Assembly: GCA_946887155.1 (NCBI GenBank)
Contig: CAMPKM010000001.1
Coordinates: 1 to 35,933 of the forward strand
Length of the DNA: 35,933 nucleotides
Direction of reading: 5' to 3'
Source of the DNA: an uncultured Gemmatimonadota bacterium
Lineage (GTDB): Bacteria > Gemmatimonadota > Gemmatimonadetes > Gemmatimonadales > Gemmatimonadaceae
The notes beneath the pieces were generated by a model. The model searched no databases, was not told the DNA's origin, and saw nothing but the letters and a program-made list of their open reading frames with translations. Position numbers and translations under genes: made by a program. This document shows, one piece after another, positions 6,836 to 14,731 of this stretch (the first letter of the stretch is position 1; each line of letters begins with the position of its first letter).

Positions 6836-8788
6836 ATGAAACCACGAGAACTCACCCTCCGCGGCCTGATCCTCGGTGCGCTCATCTGCACCGTGTTCAC
6901 CGCCGCGAACGTCTACCTTGGCCTCAAGGTCGGGCTGACCTTCGCTTCGTCGATTCCCGCGGCGGTCATCTCGATGGCGCTCCTGAGCGCGGTGAAGGAC
7001 TCGTCGATCCTCGAGAACAACATCGTGCAGACCGTGGCGTCGGCGGCAGGGACGCTGTCGGCAATCATTTTCGTCTTGCCGGGCCTCGTCATCGTCGGGT
7101 GGTGGACCGGGTTTCCGTTCTGGCAGTCGTTCCTGATCTGCGTCGCCGGCGGCGTCTTAGGCGTGCTGTTCACGATCCCGTTACGACGCGCACTGGTCAC
7201 CAACTCGGATTTGCCCTACCCGGAAGGCGTCGCGGCCGCCGAAGTGTTGAAGGTCGGCTCGGGTACCCGCGGCGAAACGAAGGATGAGACCGGGGCCTCG
7301 CGAGAAGGACTCACGGCGGTCATCCTCGGCGCGGTCACGTCAGGTGGGTTCGCCATCATCACGGCCACGCGTCTTGCCCACGCCGAGCTGTCGGGATTCT
7401 TCCGGGTCGGCGCGTCCGCAGCAAGTGGATACAACTTCGCCTGGTCGCTCGCGTTGTTAGGCGCCGGTCACTTGGTCGGCCTGTCGGTCGGCATGGCAAT
7501 GCTCACGGGCCTGATCATCGCCTGGGTCATCGCCGTACCGATCCTGACTTCGATGCAGCCGGCGGCCCTGGGCGCCGACCTGGCGGCGCACACGTCCGAA
7601 ATCTGGCGGACCCAGGTCCGGTTCATTGGCGCCGGTGCGATCGGTATCGCGGCCATCTTTACGCTGGCGACACTGGCGAAGCCGGTCCTTGGCGGACTGG
7701 TAAGCACGTTGCGGGCATCGCGGGCCGTGGCGACTCCCGACGATCGTGATCGCGATATGTCTGCCTCATGGATCGTTGGACTGACGATCGTCTGCCTTCT
7801 GCTCTCGGGATGGCTGGCGTACACATTCGCGAGCTCCACCGTACTCAGGGCGGACGCCGTGCTGCTGACGGCCTTGGCCGTCCCCATCGTGCTGCTGGTC
7901 GGATTCCTCATCGCCGGCATCTGCGGATACATGGCGGGACTCATTGGTGCGTCCAACAGCCCGATTTCCGGCGTGGGGATTCTCTCGATCGTGTTGTGCG
8001 CGTCGATCCTGATCATCGCGATACCACCGAGCCAGGAGACGCAGGCGCCGCTGGTGGCGTTCGCGCTATTTGTTACCGCTATCATCTTCGCCTGTGCGAC
8101 GATATCGAACGACAACCTGCAGGACCTGAAGACGGGCCAGCTCGTTGGTGCGTCGCCGATGCGCCAGCAGATCGCTCTCATTGTGGGTGTTGCGGCCGGT
8201 GCGGCGGTTATTCCATTCGTGCTCAACCTGCTGGCCAAGGCGTACGGCTTTGCCGGCGCCGCGAACGTCGGCGTCGTCGCGCCGAATCCACTTCCGGCGC
8301 CTCAGGCGACGCTCATCTCGGCGCTCGCCCAGGGCGTCATCGGTGGCAACCTCGAATGGAGAATGATCGGCATCGGGGTGGCTGTCGGTATCGGACTGAT
8401 CCTGCTCGACGCAGCGATGAAAGCCGCAAAGCTGGTGCGCATTCCACCACTGGCGGTTGGGATCGGGATCTACCTGCCGATGTCGGCGACTTTTGCGGTC
8501 GTCATTGGTGCCGTGCTTTCGCACTGGTATGAAAAACGCGCGCGACGATCTCGCGATCCGGAACGCGCCATCCGGCTCGGCACGCTCGTGGCGTCGGGGT
8601 TGATCGTGGGCGAAAGTCTGTGGGGCGTGATCAACGCCGGCCTCATCGTCGGCTTGAATAACGATGCCCCGATCGGGCTCCTGCCGGGGGACTTCGCGCC
8701 AGCTCCGTGGTTAGGCGTGGCGGGCTTTGTCACCGCCATCGTCCTGTTGTACGGCTGGATGTTGCGCCAGGGCGAAGGAGCTCGATAG
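6836..8788 (+). CDS. OPT-family oligopeptide/metal-chelate transporter
   Basis: The 650-residue protein consists of about 14-16 hydrophobic helices. Its N-terminus, ELTLRGLILGALICTVFTAA followed by NVYLGLKVGLTFASSIPAAV, and the motif NSDLPYPEGVAAAEVLK are diagnostic of the prokaryotic OPT family (PF03169). Near the middle NLQDLKTGQLVGASP, another OPT hallmark, is present. OPT proteins are proton-coupled symporters of oligopeptides or metal-peptide complexes in the inner membrane; the substrate cannot be read from sequence. Length is typical. It lies alone between the 19-bp repeats and a membrane protein gene of unknown role. Confidence 0.93.
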   Translation: MKPRELTLRGLILGALICTVFTAANVYLGLKVGLTFASSIPAAVISMALLSAVKDSSILENNIVQTVASAAGTLSAIIFVLPGLVIVGWWTGFPFWQSFLICVAGGVLGVLFTIPLRRALVTNSDLPYPEGVAAAEVLKVGSGTRGETKDETGASREGLTAVILGAVTSGGFAIITATRLAHAELSGFFRVGASAASGYNFAWSLALLGAGHLVGLSVGMAMLTGLIIAWVIAVPILTSMQPAALGADLAAHTSEIWRTQVRFIGAGAIGIAAIFTLATLAKPVLGGLVSTLRASRAVATPDDRDRDMSASWIVGLTIVCLLLSGWLAYTFASSTVLRADAVLLTALAVPIVLLVGFLIAGICGYMAGLIGASNSPISGVGILSIVLCASILIIAIPPSQETQAPLVAFALFVTAIIFACATISNDNLQDLKTGQLVGASPMRQQIALIVGVAAGAAVIPFVLNLLAKAYGFAGAANVGVVAPNPLPAPQATLISALAQGVIGGNLEWRMIGIGVAVGIGLILLDAAMKAAKLVRIPPLAVGIGIYLPMSATFAVVIGAVLSHWYEKRARRSRDPERAIRLGTLVASGLIVGESLWGVINAGLIVGLNNDAPIGLLPGDFAPAPWLGVAGFVTAIVLLYGWMLRQGEGAR

Positions 8789-8930
8789 GGTCGAGAACGG
8801 TGCCTGATACAGGGCCGTGTCAACGTTGCTGGTCGCGCACCTGCAAGTGCTTGAACGGTCACGACTTCGATTGACGTACCTCGGCTCGGTCAGGCATCGT
8901 TCGGAGTCTTCACACCGCCCCCCCCAAAAC

Positions 8931-9587
8931 ATGTTCGTCGGACACCTATCACTCGCCCTCGCCGCCAAGCGTTGGGAGCCTGACGTGAACCTCGGCTGGC
9001 TCATGGCCGGTGTTACGGCTCTCGACCTCGTCTGGCCGATTTTCGTGCTGGCCGGCATCGAAAAGGTCAGCATCGCGCCGGGCGCGAGCGCGTTTACGCC
9101 ACTTGCGTTCGATTCCTATCCATGGTCGCACAGCTTGGCCATGACTTTTGTCTGGGGTCTGCTGCTCGTGACCATCGCGCGTTTCTTCAAGGTTCCATCG
9201 ACCGCATGGACGCTTCTGGCGGCGCTCGTGTTGAGCCACTGGGCACTCGATGCCGTGACGCACAACCCCGACATGCCCATCTGGCCTGGCGACGGACCAA
9301 AAGTTGGTCTTGGTCTCTGGAACTCGATTCCCGCGACGTTCGCTGTTGAAGGAGCGATGTGGGTGGCGGGAATCGCCATCTATGTCATGACGCTTGCAAA
9401 GCGCAATCAGCGGGCGAGCTGGCTGTTCTGGAGTTTCATCGTCGTTTGCACCGCAATGTGGGTTGCGAGTCCATATACAGCGCCGCCGCCTGACGCGCGA
9501 ACGGTCGCCATGTTTGGCCTGGTCGGCTGGATCGTTCTCCCGTGGGCCGCCCTGGCCGATCGACGAGGAGCGAGTCAGCGCGGATGA
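8931..9587 (+). CDS. Multi-pass membrane protein, distantly like metal-dependent hydrolase/YdjM-type proteins
   Basis: From ATG 8931 the protein has 218 residues and five to six membrane helices. The N-terminus MFVGHLSLALAAKR, the motif DLVWP, the pair SHSL and the sequence HWALDAVTHNPDMPIWPG hold the conserved His/Asp residues; their arrangement in membrane helices resembles YdjM-like putative hydrolases, but the match is loose. An earlier in-frame GTG at 8817 would add 38 non-hydrophobic residues and cross a run of eight C; ATG 8931 begins directly at the conserved block. There is no purine-rich ribosome binding site: the eight C (8918-8925) and AAAA occupy its place. The stop lies at the edge of a repeat block. 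Confidence 0.7.
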   Translation: MFVGHLSLALAAKRWEPDVNLGWLMAGVTALDLVWPIFVLAGIEKVSIAPGASAFTPLAFDSYPWSHSLAMTFVWGLLLVTIARFFKVPSTAWTLLAALVLSHWALDAVTHNPDMPIWPGDGPKVGLGLWNSIPATFAVEGAMWVAGIAIYVMTLAKRNQRASWLFWSFIVVCTAMWVASPYTAPPPDARTVAMFGLVGWIVLPWAALADRRGASQRG

Positions 9588-9590
9588 ATC

Positions 9591-9855
9591 ACGGATGATG
9601 CAGATCTACGCGGCGGGTCAACCGATAGAGAACCGAGTCACCGCGGATTATGCGAATTTACGCGGAGGGACAATTGAACTTCCCGCGATTTACGAGGCCT
9701 CGATGAACGGATTTGCGCGGCAGGTCAACTGGAGAACTGAGTCACTACGGATGATGCGGGCTAGCGCGGTAGGTCAACTGATGGAGAACCGAGTCACCGC
9801 GGATTGTGCGAATTTACGCGGAGGACAATTGACTTCCCGCGATTTACGAGGCCTC
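9591..9855 (+). repeat. Degenerate direct repeats, left arm of a repeat block
   Basis: A unit of about 110 bp is present at 9591-9701 and 9747-9855, beginning ACGGATGATGC and ending CGATTTACGAGGCCTC; shared words include GAGAACCGAGTCACCGCGGA and GCGAATTTACGCGGAGG. A partial third copy lies between them (9705-9746). The sequence has no codon-like structure and stop-free stretches across it are low-quality. The core 9765-9821 recurs in inverted orientation at 10000-10056 with roughly 84 % identity by eye. It begins right after the upstream stop codon. Confidence 0.85.
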
Positions 9856-9999
9856 TCCACGCTTCCAGATGAAAGGTAATCGTAATGGAGAAAACATGAC
9901 CCACAGCGCCTCAATGCAAAATGAACAAAAAGTTTCAAAACCCGGATAACCCGTTGTCCACAAAACCGCGGACGCTTCATGGCGCCATCGGAACAAGAT
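9856..9999. other. A-rich core between inverted repeat arms
   Basis: This 144-bp segment is much richer in A than its surroundings (for example AAAATGAACAAAAAGTTTC near 9919). It holds a possible 17-codon reading frame, ATG 9896 to TAA 9949, with GGAG five bases before the ATG, and one sequence TTGTCCACA (9954-9962) that equals the DnaA-box consensus of some GC-rich bacteria. A single box and a single micro-frame are weak evidence, so no function is assigned. It is not explained by any recognised gene. Confidence 0.4.
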
Positions 10000-10180
10000 C
10001 CGCGGTGATTCGCGAAATCCGCGCCGACTCGGTTCTCCATCTGTTGATTTACCGCGTAAATCCGCTCGCAGATCCTAAAAGGCAACCGTACGGACTCGGT
10101 TCTCGCGTAAATCCGCTCGCAGATCCTAAAAGGCAAACACAGGGACTCGGTTCTCGCGTAAATGCGCTCGCAGATCCGAG
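10000..10180 (-). repeat. Right, inverted repeat arm with 51-bp tandem units
   Basis: The segment 10000-10056 is the inverted counterpart of 9765-9821. From 10026 the word GACTCGGTTCTC starts three tandem copies: 10026-10092 (67 bp, carrying an insertion), 10093-10143 (51 bp) and a partial copy from 10144 to about 10180. The second and third copies share CGCGTAAATSCGCTCGCAGA and flank the words CCTAAAAGGCAA. Copy spacing and identity do not fit a CRISPR array. The arm ends about 40 bp before the stop of the permease gene on the minus strand. Confidence 0.85.
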
Positions 10181-10220
10181 CGACAATGCGACCGCTCGAT
10201 CTGAACCTGGAAGACGAGAC

Positions 10221-12932
10221 TTATTGCTCTCGTAGCGCCTCGATCGGGTCGACCCTCGCGGCACGCAGAGCCGGAACGAGGCCGGCGACGAGCGCCACGC
10301 TGGCGAGAAACACCGCCGCGGCAACGTAGACCGTCGCGTCGTTGATCTCCGTGCCGTACAGGAACGGCGCCACCTGCGTGGTCGCGACTCGCGCGCCAAT
10401 CGCGCCAATGATCAGGCCTGTGGCGACCACGACGCCCACTTCGCCTAACACCAGCTTGATGACACGACCGCGCACGGCACCGAGCGCAATGCGGACGCCG
10501 AGTTCACCGCGCCGGCGTGCGACCGAATACGACGTCATGCCGTACAATCCGAGGATCGCGAGGACCAGCGCCACCGATCCGAACGTGCCCGACAGGATGG
10601 CCAGCACTTTTTCACGCTGCAACGACGCGGCGATGTCGTCGGACATGACGCTGAAGTCGACGGTGATCGCCGGATTGACCTCACGGAGAAGATTGCGAAC
10701 CGAGGGAACGATCGAACCGGGAGCACCAGCGACGCGAAGCTGGAGTATCCCCCGTGACCATGATGGTTCCTGAGTGGCCGCGAGGTACACGATCGGTTCC
10801 GCTCCTTCGCGAAGCGACTGGTACTTCGAGTTCTCGACCAGTCCGATGATCGTATACGGCGTCGAGACTTCGTCACCAGCTTTCAACCGGAACTGGCGGC
10901 CCAGCGGCGAGCCGTTGCCGAGGAAGTGCCGGCTCCAGGCATCGTTGACAATGGCGACTCGGCCAGCGGAACTCGGAACGTCGCCGGCATTGAAGTCGCG
11001 CCCGGCGAGCAGTCGCGTGCCGAGCGTGGCGAAATAGCCGTCACTCACCTCGTTGAACCAGGCCAGTGATGCCTCGAAGTTGCTGGGGGTAAACCCATCG
11101 ATGATGATGGCATCATTCCACGATGATGAGCCGATCGGCGTCAGGCCGGAACTGCTGGCACTGATGACGCCAGGCAAAGCCCTCGTGCGCTCGAGCAATT
11201 GATCGCGCAGGGCGGCCCGGCCGGCCGGAGGTATCCCGGCCTGCCCGATATCGATCGCCGCCAGGAGAACACCGTCGGCATCGAACCCCGGATCCAGTTT
11301 CGACAGATTGCGCAGTGTGCCAACCAGAAAGCCGGCGGCGACGAGGAGGACCAGTGACAGCGCCACCTGGGCGACCACCAGCGACTTGCCTAACCGGAAT
11401 CGCGAGTGCCCCTCGATCACGCCACGCGATTGTGCCTTCATGGCCGACTGGGCGCTGACGCGCGTCGCGCGCCAGGCGGGTGCCAGTCCGCACAGTATCA
11501 CGGTCGCGGTAGCGGCCAGCGCGGTGAAGCCAAGGAGCCGGAGGTTCAGGGACAGGTCCAGTGACACGCCGCCACTGGCGCCAGGTGTGGCTATCAATGA
11601 CACCAGCGCTTGCGTCCCGAAGCGCGCCACCACGATTCCCAGAATCGTCCCCGCTATGGCCATGACCATGCTTTCCGTGATGAGCTGGCGCACCAGCCGC
11701 CGGCGATCGGCGCCAATCGCCAATCGAACCGCCAACTCGCGATGCCGTGCTTCGGCTCGGGAGAGGAGCAGATTGGCGACGTTCGCGCACGCAATCAGCA
11801 GGATGAGCGCGACCCCAGCCATGAGCGCAAACAGTGGCGTGCGGTATCGAGTACGGATCTCCGAAAAACCGTGCTCCGCCGACTGCACCGCGAATGACCG
11901 CGTCGCGTACTCACGCTTACTGGCTACGGCCCAATTCTCAGGAACCGTTTCCTCGAATGAGGCACGAGAGATGATGGCAATGCGCGCGTTCGCCTGCGTG
12001 ACATCCATGCCCGGGGCGAGCCGGCCGATGACGCGCATCCACCAACTGCTGCGACGATCGAGAGTGTGCCCGCTACCGCGAACGACCATCTGCGCACAGA
12101 TCGGCACATAGACGTCCGGTTCGCGACCAACGTCCGGCCCGCGGAACGACGATGCCGCGATCCCGGCGATCTCGAAGGGATGTCGGTCGAGCCTGATCAC
12201 CCTGCCCACGACATCCGGAGCGCCGCCGTATTCGCGCTCCCAGAACCGGTAGCTGAGGACCACCGACCCGGCGCAGCCACGCACGTCGTCTCCCCTGGTA
12301 AATAGCCGGCCGGCGGCAGGCGACACGGCAAACGTCTTGAAGAAATCACCGCTCACATAGGCGCCGGAAACGCGGTGTGCCTCGCCACCCTCCGCCAGGT
12401 TGAAATCCGTCTCGCCAAATGCCGCGACGGACGTGAACACATCCTGCCGGTCCCGAACCTGTTCCCAGAGCGGATTGGTGAAGTAGGCGCTGGGCCCCTT
12501 GCTCGACGTGACTCTCGTCGAATCCGTGATGCCGACGTAGGCCAGCTCGGACGGCCGTTCGACCGCCAGCGGCCTCAACACCACCGCATCGAGGAGCGTG
12601 AAGATGGTCGTATTGGCGCCGATGCCCAGTCCCAGTGAGACGATCGTGACCACGGCGAAGACGGGACTGTTGACGAGCGATCGCACTGCATAACGAGCGT
12701 CGCCGGCAACGGATTGAACCCATTCGGCGATGTCCATGCCTCGGGTTTCCTCGCGGCGAGCGGCCTGGTTGCCGAACTGGCGCTTCGCCGCCCGCCGGGC
12801 CTCGCCCTCGGACATGCCGCCGGCGATGAGATCGTCGGCCTTCTCGCGGATGTGAAAGTCCATTTCACGCTCGATGTCCCGCGAGACGCGGTTGGACCGG
12901 AAGATGTTGAGGATGCGGTGATGCCACGCCAT
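10221..12932 (-). CDS. ADOP-type ABC transporter permease (MacB/FtsX-like)
   Basis: The 903-residue protein has the ADOP N-terminal cytosolic region (DIEREMDFHIREKADDLIAG, then GMSEGEARRAAKRQFGN), a first membrane helix in SPVFAVVTIVSLGLGIGANT, a MacB-type periplasmic domain with the ERPSELAYV-type start, and two FtsX permease blocks: three helices in the middle (ALMAGVALILLIACANVANL) and three at the C-terminus (GSVALVLAILGLYGMTSYSV, ending RAARVDPIEALR). ADOPs ('acidobacterial duplicated orphan permeases') carry both permease halves and usually lack an adjacent ATPase gene, as here. It is encoded 27 bp after a PadR repressor on the same strand, the standard pairing. Substrates are unknown; export of peptides or lipids is typical for the MacB superfamily. 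Confidence 0.93.
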   Translation of the reverse strand: MAWHHRILNIFRSNRVSRDIEREMDFHIREKADDLIAGGMSEGEARRAAKRQFGNQAARREETRGMDIAEWVQSVAGDARYAVRSLVNSPVFAVVTIVSLGLGIGANTTIFTLLDAVVLRPLAVERPSELAYVGITDSTRVTSSKGPSAYFTNPLWEQVRDRQDVFTSVAAFGETDFNLAEGGEAHRVSGAYVSGDFFKTFAVSPAAGRLFTRGDDVRGCAGSVVLSYRFWEREYGGAPDVVGRVIRLDRHPFEIAGIAASSFRGPDVGREPDVYVPICAQMVVRGSGHTLDRRSSWWMRVIGRLAPGMDVTQANARIAIISRASFEETVPENWAVASKREYATRSFAVQSAEHGFSEIRTRYRTPLFALMAGVALILLIACANVANLLLSRAEARHRELAVRLAIGADRRRLVRQLITESMVMAIAGTILGIVVARFGTQALVSLIATPGASGGVSLDLSLNLRLLGFTALAATATVILCGLAPAWRATRVSAQSAMKAQSRGVIEGHSRFRLGKSLVVAQVALSLVLLVAAGFLVGTLRNLSKLDPGFDADGVLLAAIDIGQAGIPPAGRAALRDQLLERTRALPGVISASSSGLTPIGSSSWNDAIIIDGFTPSNFEASLAWFNEVSDGYFATLGTRLLAGRDFNAGDVPSSAGRVAIVNDAWSRHFLGNGSPLGRQFRLKAGDEVSTPYTIIGLVENSKYQSLREGAEPIVYLAATQEPSWSRGILQLRVAGAPGSIVPSVRNLLREVNPAITVDFSVMSDDIAASLQREKVLAILSGTFGSVALVLAILGLYGMTSYSVARRRGELGVRIALGAVRGRVIKLVLGEVGVVVATGLIIGAIGARVATTQVAPFLYGTEINDATVYVAAAVFLASVALVAGLVPALRAARVDPIEALREQ

Positions 12933-12959
12933 GGTTGCGTCCGTGAGGGTGGGTAATCG

Positions 12960-13295
12960 TCAGGCAAAACGGAGGACACGATCCACGCCCTCGGTGAGCC
13001 GGCTCCAGCTGGCCTGCTCCTCCGCGAGTTGCTTGCGTCCCTTCGCCGTAATCGAGTAGAAACGCGCTTCGCGATTCTTTTCGGTGATGCCCCATGCCGA
13101 CTTGAGCCATCCATCCTGTTCCATGCGATGGAGGGCGGGGTAGAGCGACCCCTCTTCAACGCGCAGCAGTTCGGCGGAGGCGCGCTGGATGTGCGACGTA
13201 ATGGCGTACCCGTGCATGGCTCCCGCCGCGGACAAGGTGCGGAGCACCAGGAGGGCGAGGGTGCCTTGCAGGATATCGTTTCGGGGCCGGGGCAT
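12960..13295 (-). CDS. PadR-family transcriptional regulator
   Basis: The 111-residue protein is a winged-helix PadR protein: LQGTLALLVLRTLSAAGAMH followed by GYAITSHIQ, then VEEGSLYPALHRMEQDGWL and the wing REARFYSITAKGRKQL; the C-terminal helix is the dimerisation segment. PadR proteins mostly repress their own operon and are released by a ligand. The gene is directly upstream of the ADOP permease, and an imperfect palindrome lies over its start region, so autoregulation of the PadR-permease operon is the likely arrangement. Confidence 0.93.
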   Translation of the reverse strand: MPRPRNDILQGTLALLVLRTLSAAGAMHGYAITSHIQRASAELLRVEEGSLYPALHRMEQDGWLKSAWGITEKNREARFYSITAKGRKQLAEEQASWSRLTEGVDRVLRFA

Positions 13296-13300
13296 CAGTT

Positions 13301-13316
13301 ACCTATCTAGCTAGGT
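13301..13316. promoter_or_regulatory. Candidate PadR operator, ACCTATCTAGCTAGGT
   Basis: A 16-bp imperfect palindrome with a perfect 8-bp centre CTAGCTAG (13307-13314) lies 5 bp upstream of the PadR start codon on the minus strand and about 113 bp upstream of the divergent outer-membrane protein gene. A GATAGCTAGGTA-like dyad just ahead of padR is what one would expect for an autoregulated PadR-permease operon. The operator role is inference; the symmetry is directly visible. Confidence 0.5.
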
Positions 13317-13428
13317 GTTAGTGAGATACTCAATGCCGGAAAAGGGTTGCGTTGCCCGATCCGTTGCAGAATCGAGCGCGCCGAATGCAGAATGCGAGAC
13401 TACCGTCCTTAACCTCAAATCCCGGATC

Positions 13429-14178
13429 ATGTTACGAGTCCTTGTCAGCGCCGCCGCCATTCTGGCCGTCGCCTCTATCCCCGCCGTCGCCGGAGCACAG
13501 GACAACCCGCCGCCGCCTTCCGAGTTCAGCGCGGACCTTGGCTTCGTGAGTGTCAGCGGAAACACGTCGGTCACCACGCTTTCCCTGGGCGAGAAGTGGA
13601 TCCGGCGGATCGCACGGTGGGAATTCCTGCAGGAAGTCGGCTCGGTGTACGGCAAGACCGACGGAACCGAGACATCGAATTCCTGGAAGGCGTCGGTGCG
13701 TGGCGATTATGGAATCGGGAGTAATCTGGCCCTGTATGCACGTACCGGCTTCGACCGGAACAAGTTTGCCGGCGTGAAATCACGATTCGCCGAAGGATTC
13801 GGCCTCGTCGCCAGGCCGATCGCCAACGACAGGGATCAACTCAAGTTTGAAGGCGGCTTCGAATTGACCCAGCAGGACAATCTCGATGGCACCAGCGACA
13901 GCTTCTCCTCCCTCCGTGCAGCGAGCTCGTTGAAACACATGTTCAGCGAGAACGCTTATGTGTTTCAGGGTATCGAGTATCTGCCGAACCTGGACGAGAG
14001 CGCCGATTATCGAATCAACTCGGAAACCACGGTGGTCGCCCCGCTGTCTTCGCACGTTGCGATGAAGGCGTCCTACCAGGTGCGGTTCGACAACCTGCCG
14101 TCACTCAACGCCGCCGGTACCTCTCCACTGCGCAAGTCGGACCGCATTCTTTCGACAGGAATTCAACTGACATTCTGA
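13429..14178 (+). CDS. DUF481-family outer-membrane beta-barrel protein (YdiY-like)
   Basis: ATG 13429 gives a 249-residue precursor with a classical signal peptide (VLVSAAAILAVASIPAVAGA, cleavage before QDN). The mature part is made of alternating amphipathic strands: SADLGFVSVSGNTSVTTLSL, WKASVRGDYGIGSNLALYAR, DRDQLKFEGGFELTQQDN, and a C-terminal strand ending in phenylalanine (STGIQLTF), a signal for beta-barrel assembly. The N-terminal 'GNT' strand followed by a GEKW turn is typical of DUF481. Function in the family is unproven. An upstream in-frame start at 13315 is rejected because it would hide the signal peptide. Transcribed divergently from padR. Confidence 0.88.
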   Translation: MLRVLVSAAAILAVASIPAVAGAQDNPPPPSEFSADLGFVSVSGNTSVTTLSLGEKWIRRIARWEFLQEVGSVYGKTDGTETSNSWKASVRGDYGIGSNLALYARTGFDRNKFAGVKSRFAEGFGLVARPIANDRDQLKFEGGFELTQQDNLDGTSDSFSSLRAASSLKHMFSENAYVFQGIEYLPNLDESADYRINSETTVVAPLSSHVAMKASYQVRFDNLPSLNAAGTSPLRKSDRILSTGIQLTF

Positions 14179-14194
14179 CCGTGCACAGACCCTC

Positions 14195-14704
14195 GTGCCT
14201 GACGCAACGCAGGTGCTCGAACGACTGACGCTGGCCGGGATCGCTGCGGCACTGGCGTGCGGCGGCGCGCCTGCTGCTGACCGTGTGGCGGCGCGTCCCG
14301 GGATCCGGTTCGAGCCGGCTTCGGTGACGCCCGGAACCAGGATCGGTGTATTGACTGTCGATTCGATTTCGGCGACGGTCGCGATGGACTCCAGCCACGT
14401 TGGAACGGCTCGCTTCCGCGGCGAAATCGAGTTGTCAGGCGCTACCCTCAGGAACCCGGATCCCGACCTCGGGCAGCAACTCACCTGTTTCGAGGCGGAT
14501 TCCGCCAGTGCCGCGCGGCTGCCGCGCTGGCTCGGCGATGAGCGTCGGGCCTGGTTCTGTTTCAGCAACAACGACGACGCCGCCGGGGCGCTCGGCCCGC
14601 CCAGTGAGGGCGCCCGAGCGACCATTGTCGTCGATGAGTTCACGATCCACCGCAACCTGTCCGATGCGGTGAACAGCGCGCGATTCCGCCGGCGGCTCCG
14701 ATGA
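14195..14704 (+). CDS. Putative small lipoprotein of unknown function
   Basis: Starting at GTG 14195, 16 bp after the outer-membrane protein gene, the 169-residue product has a hydrophobic stretch LTLAGIAAALAC that ends in a lipobox-like Cys at about residue 22. The rest is a small soluble domain with two further cysteines (QLTCFEAD and RAWFCFSN) that could pair, and a C-terminal Arg-rich end. No family is recognised. The start is uncertain since no ribosome binding site is present, but the spacing suggests co-transcription with the DUF481 gene. Confidence 0.6.
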   Translation: MPDATQVLERLTLAGIAAALACGGAPAADRVAARPGIRFEPASVTPGTRIGVLTVDSISATVAMDSSHVGTARFRGEIELSGATLRNPDPDLGQQLTCFEADSASAARLPRWLGDERRAWFCFSNNDDAAGALGPPSEGARATIVVDEFTIHRNLSDAVNSARFRRRLR

Positions 14705-14710
14705 TCGTGG

Positions 14711-14726
14711 TCGGCGCGGACGCCGA
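14711..14726. terminator. Short GC hairpin between convergent stops
   Basis: TCGGCG (14711-14716), loop CGGA, and CGCCGA (14721-14726) form a 6-bp stem in the 27-bp gap between two convergent genes. No U tract follows on either strand, so this is a weak terminator candidate supported mainly by placement. Confidence 0.35.
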
Positions 14727-14731
14727 TTGAT

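Noticed and set aside
9896..9949. 17-codon micro-gene with GGAG before its ATG
   Set aside because: Too short and too A-rich to judge, in a repeat-flanked region; recorded only as part of the unexplained core.
9954..9962. Replication origin suggested by TTGTCCACA
   Set aside because: Only one box is present, there is no dnaA or dnaN gene and no cluster of boxes.
10026..10180. Possible CRISPR array
   Set aside because: Units are contiguous 51-bp tandem repeats with no unique spacers of even length and no cas genes.
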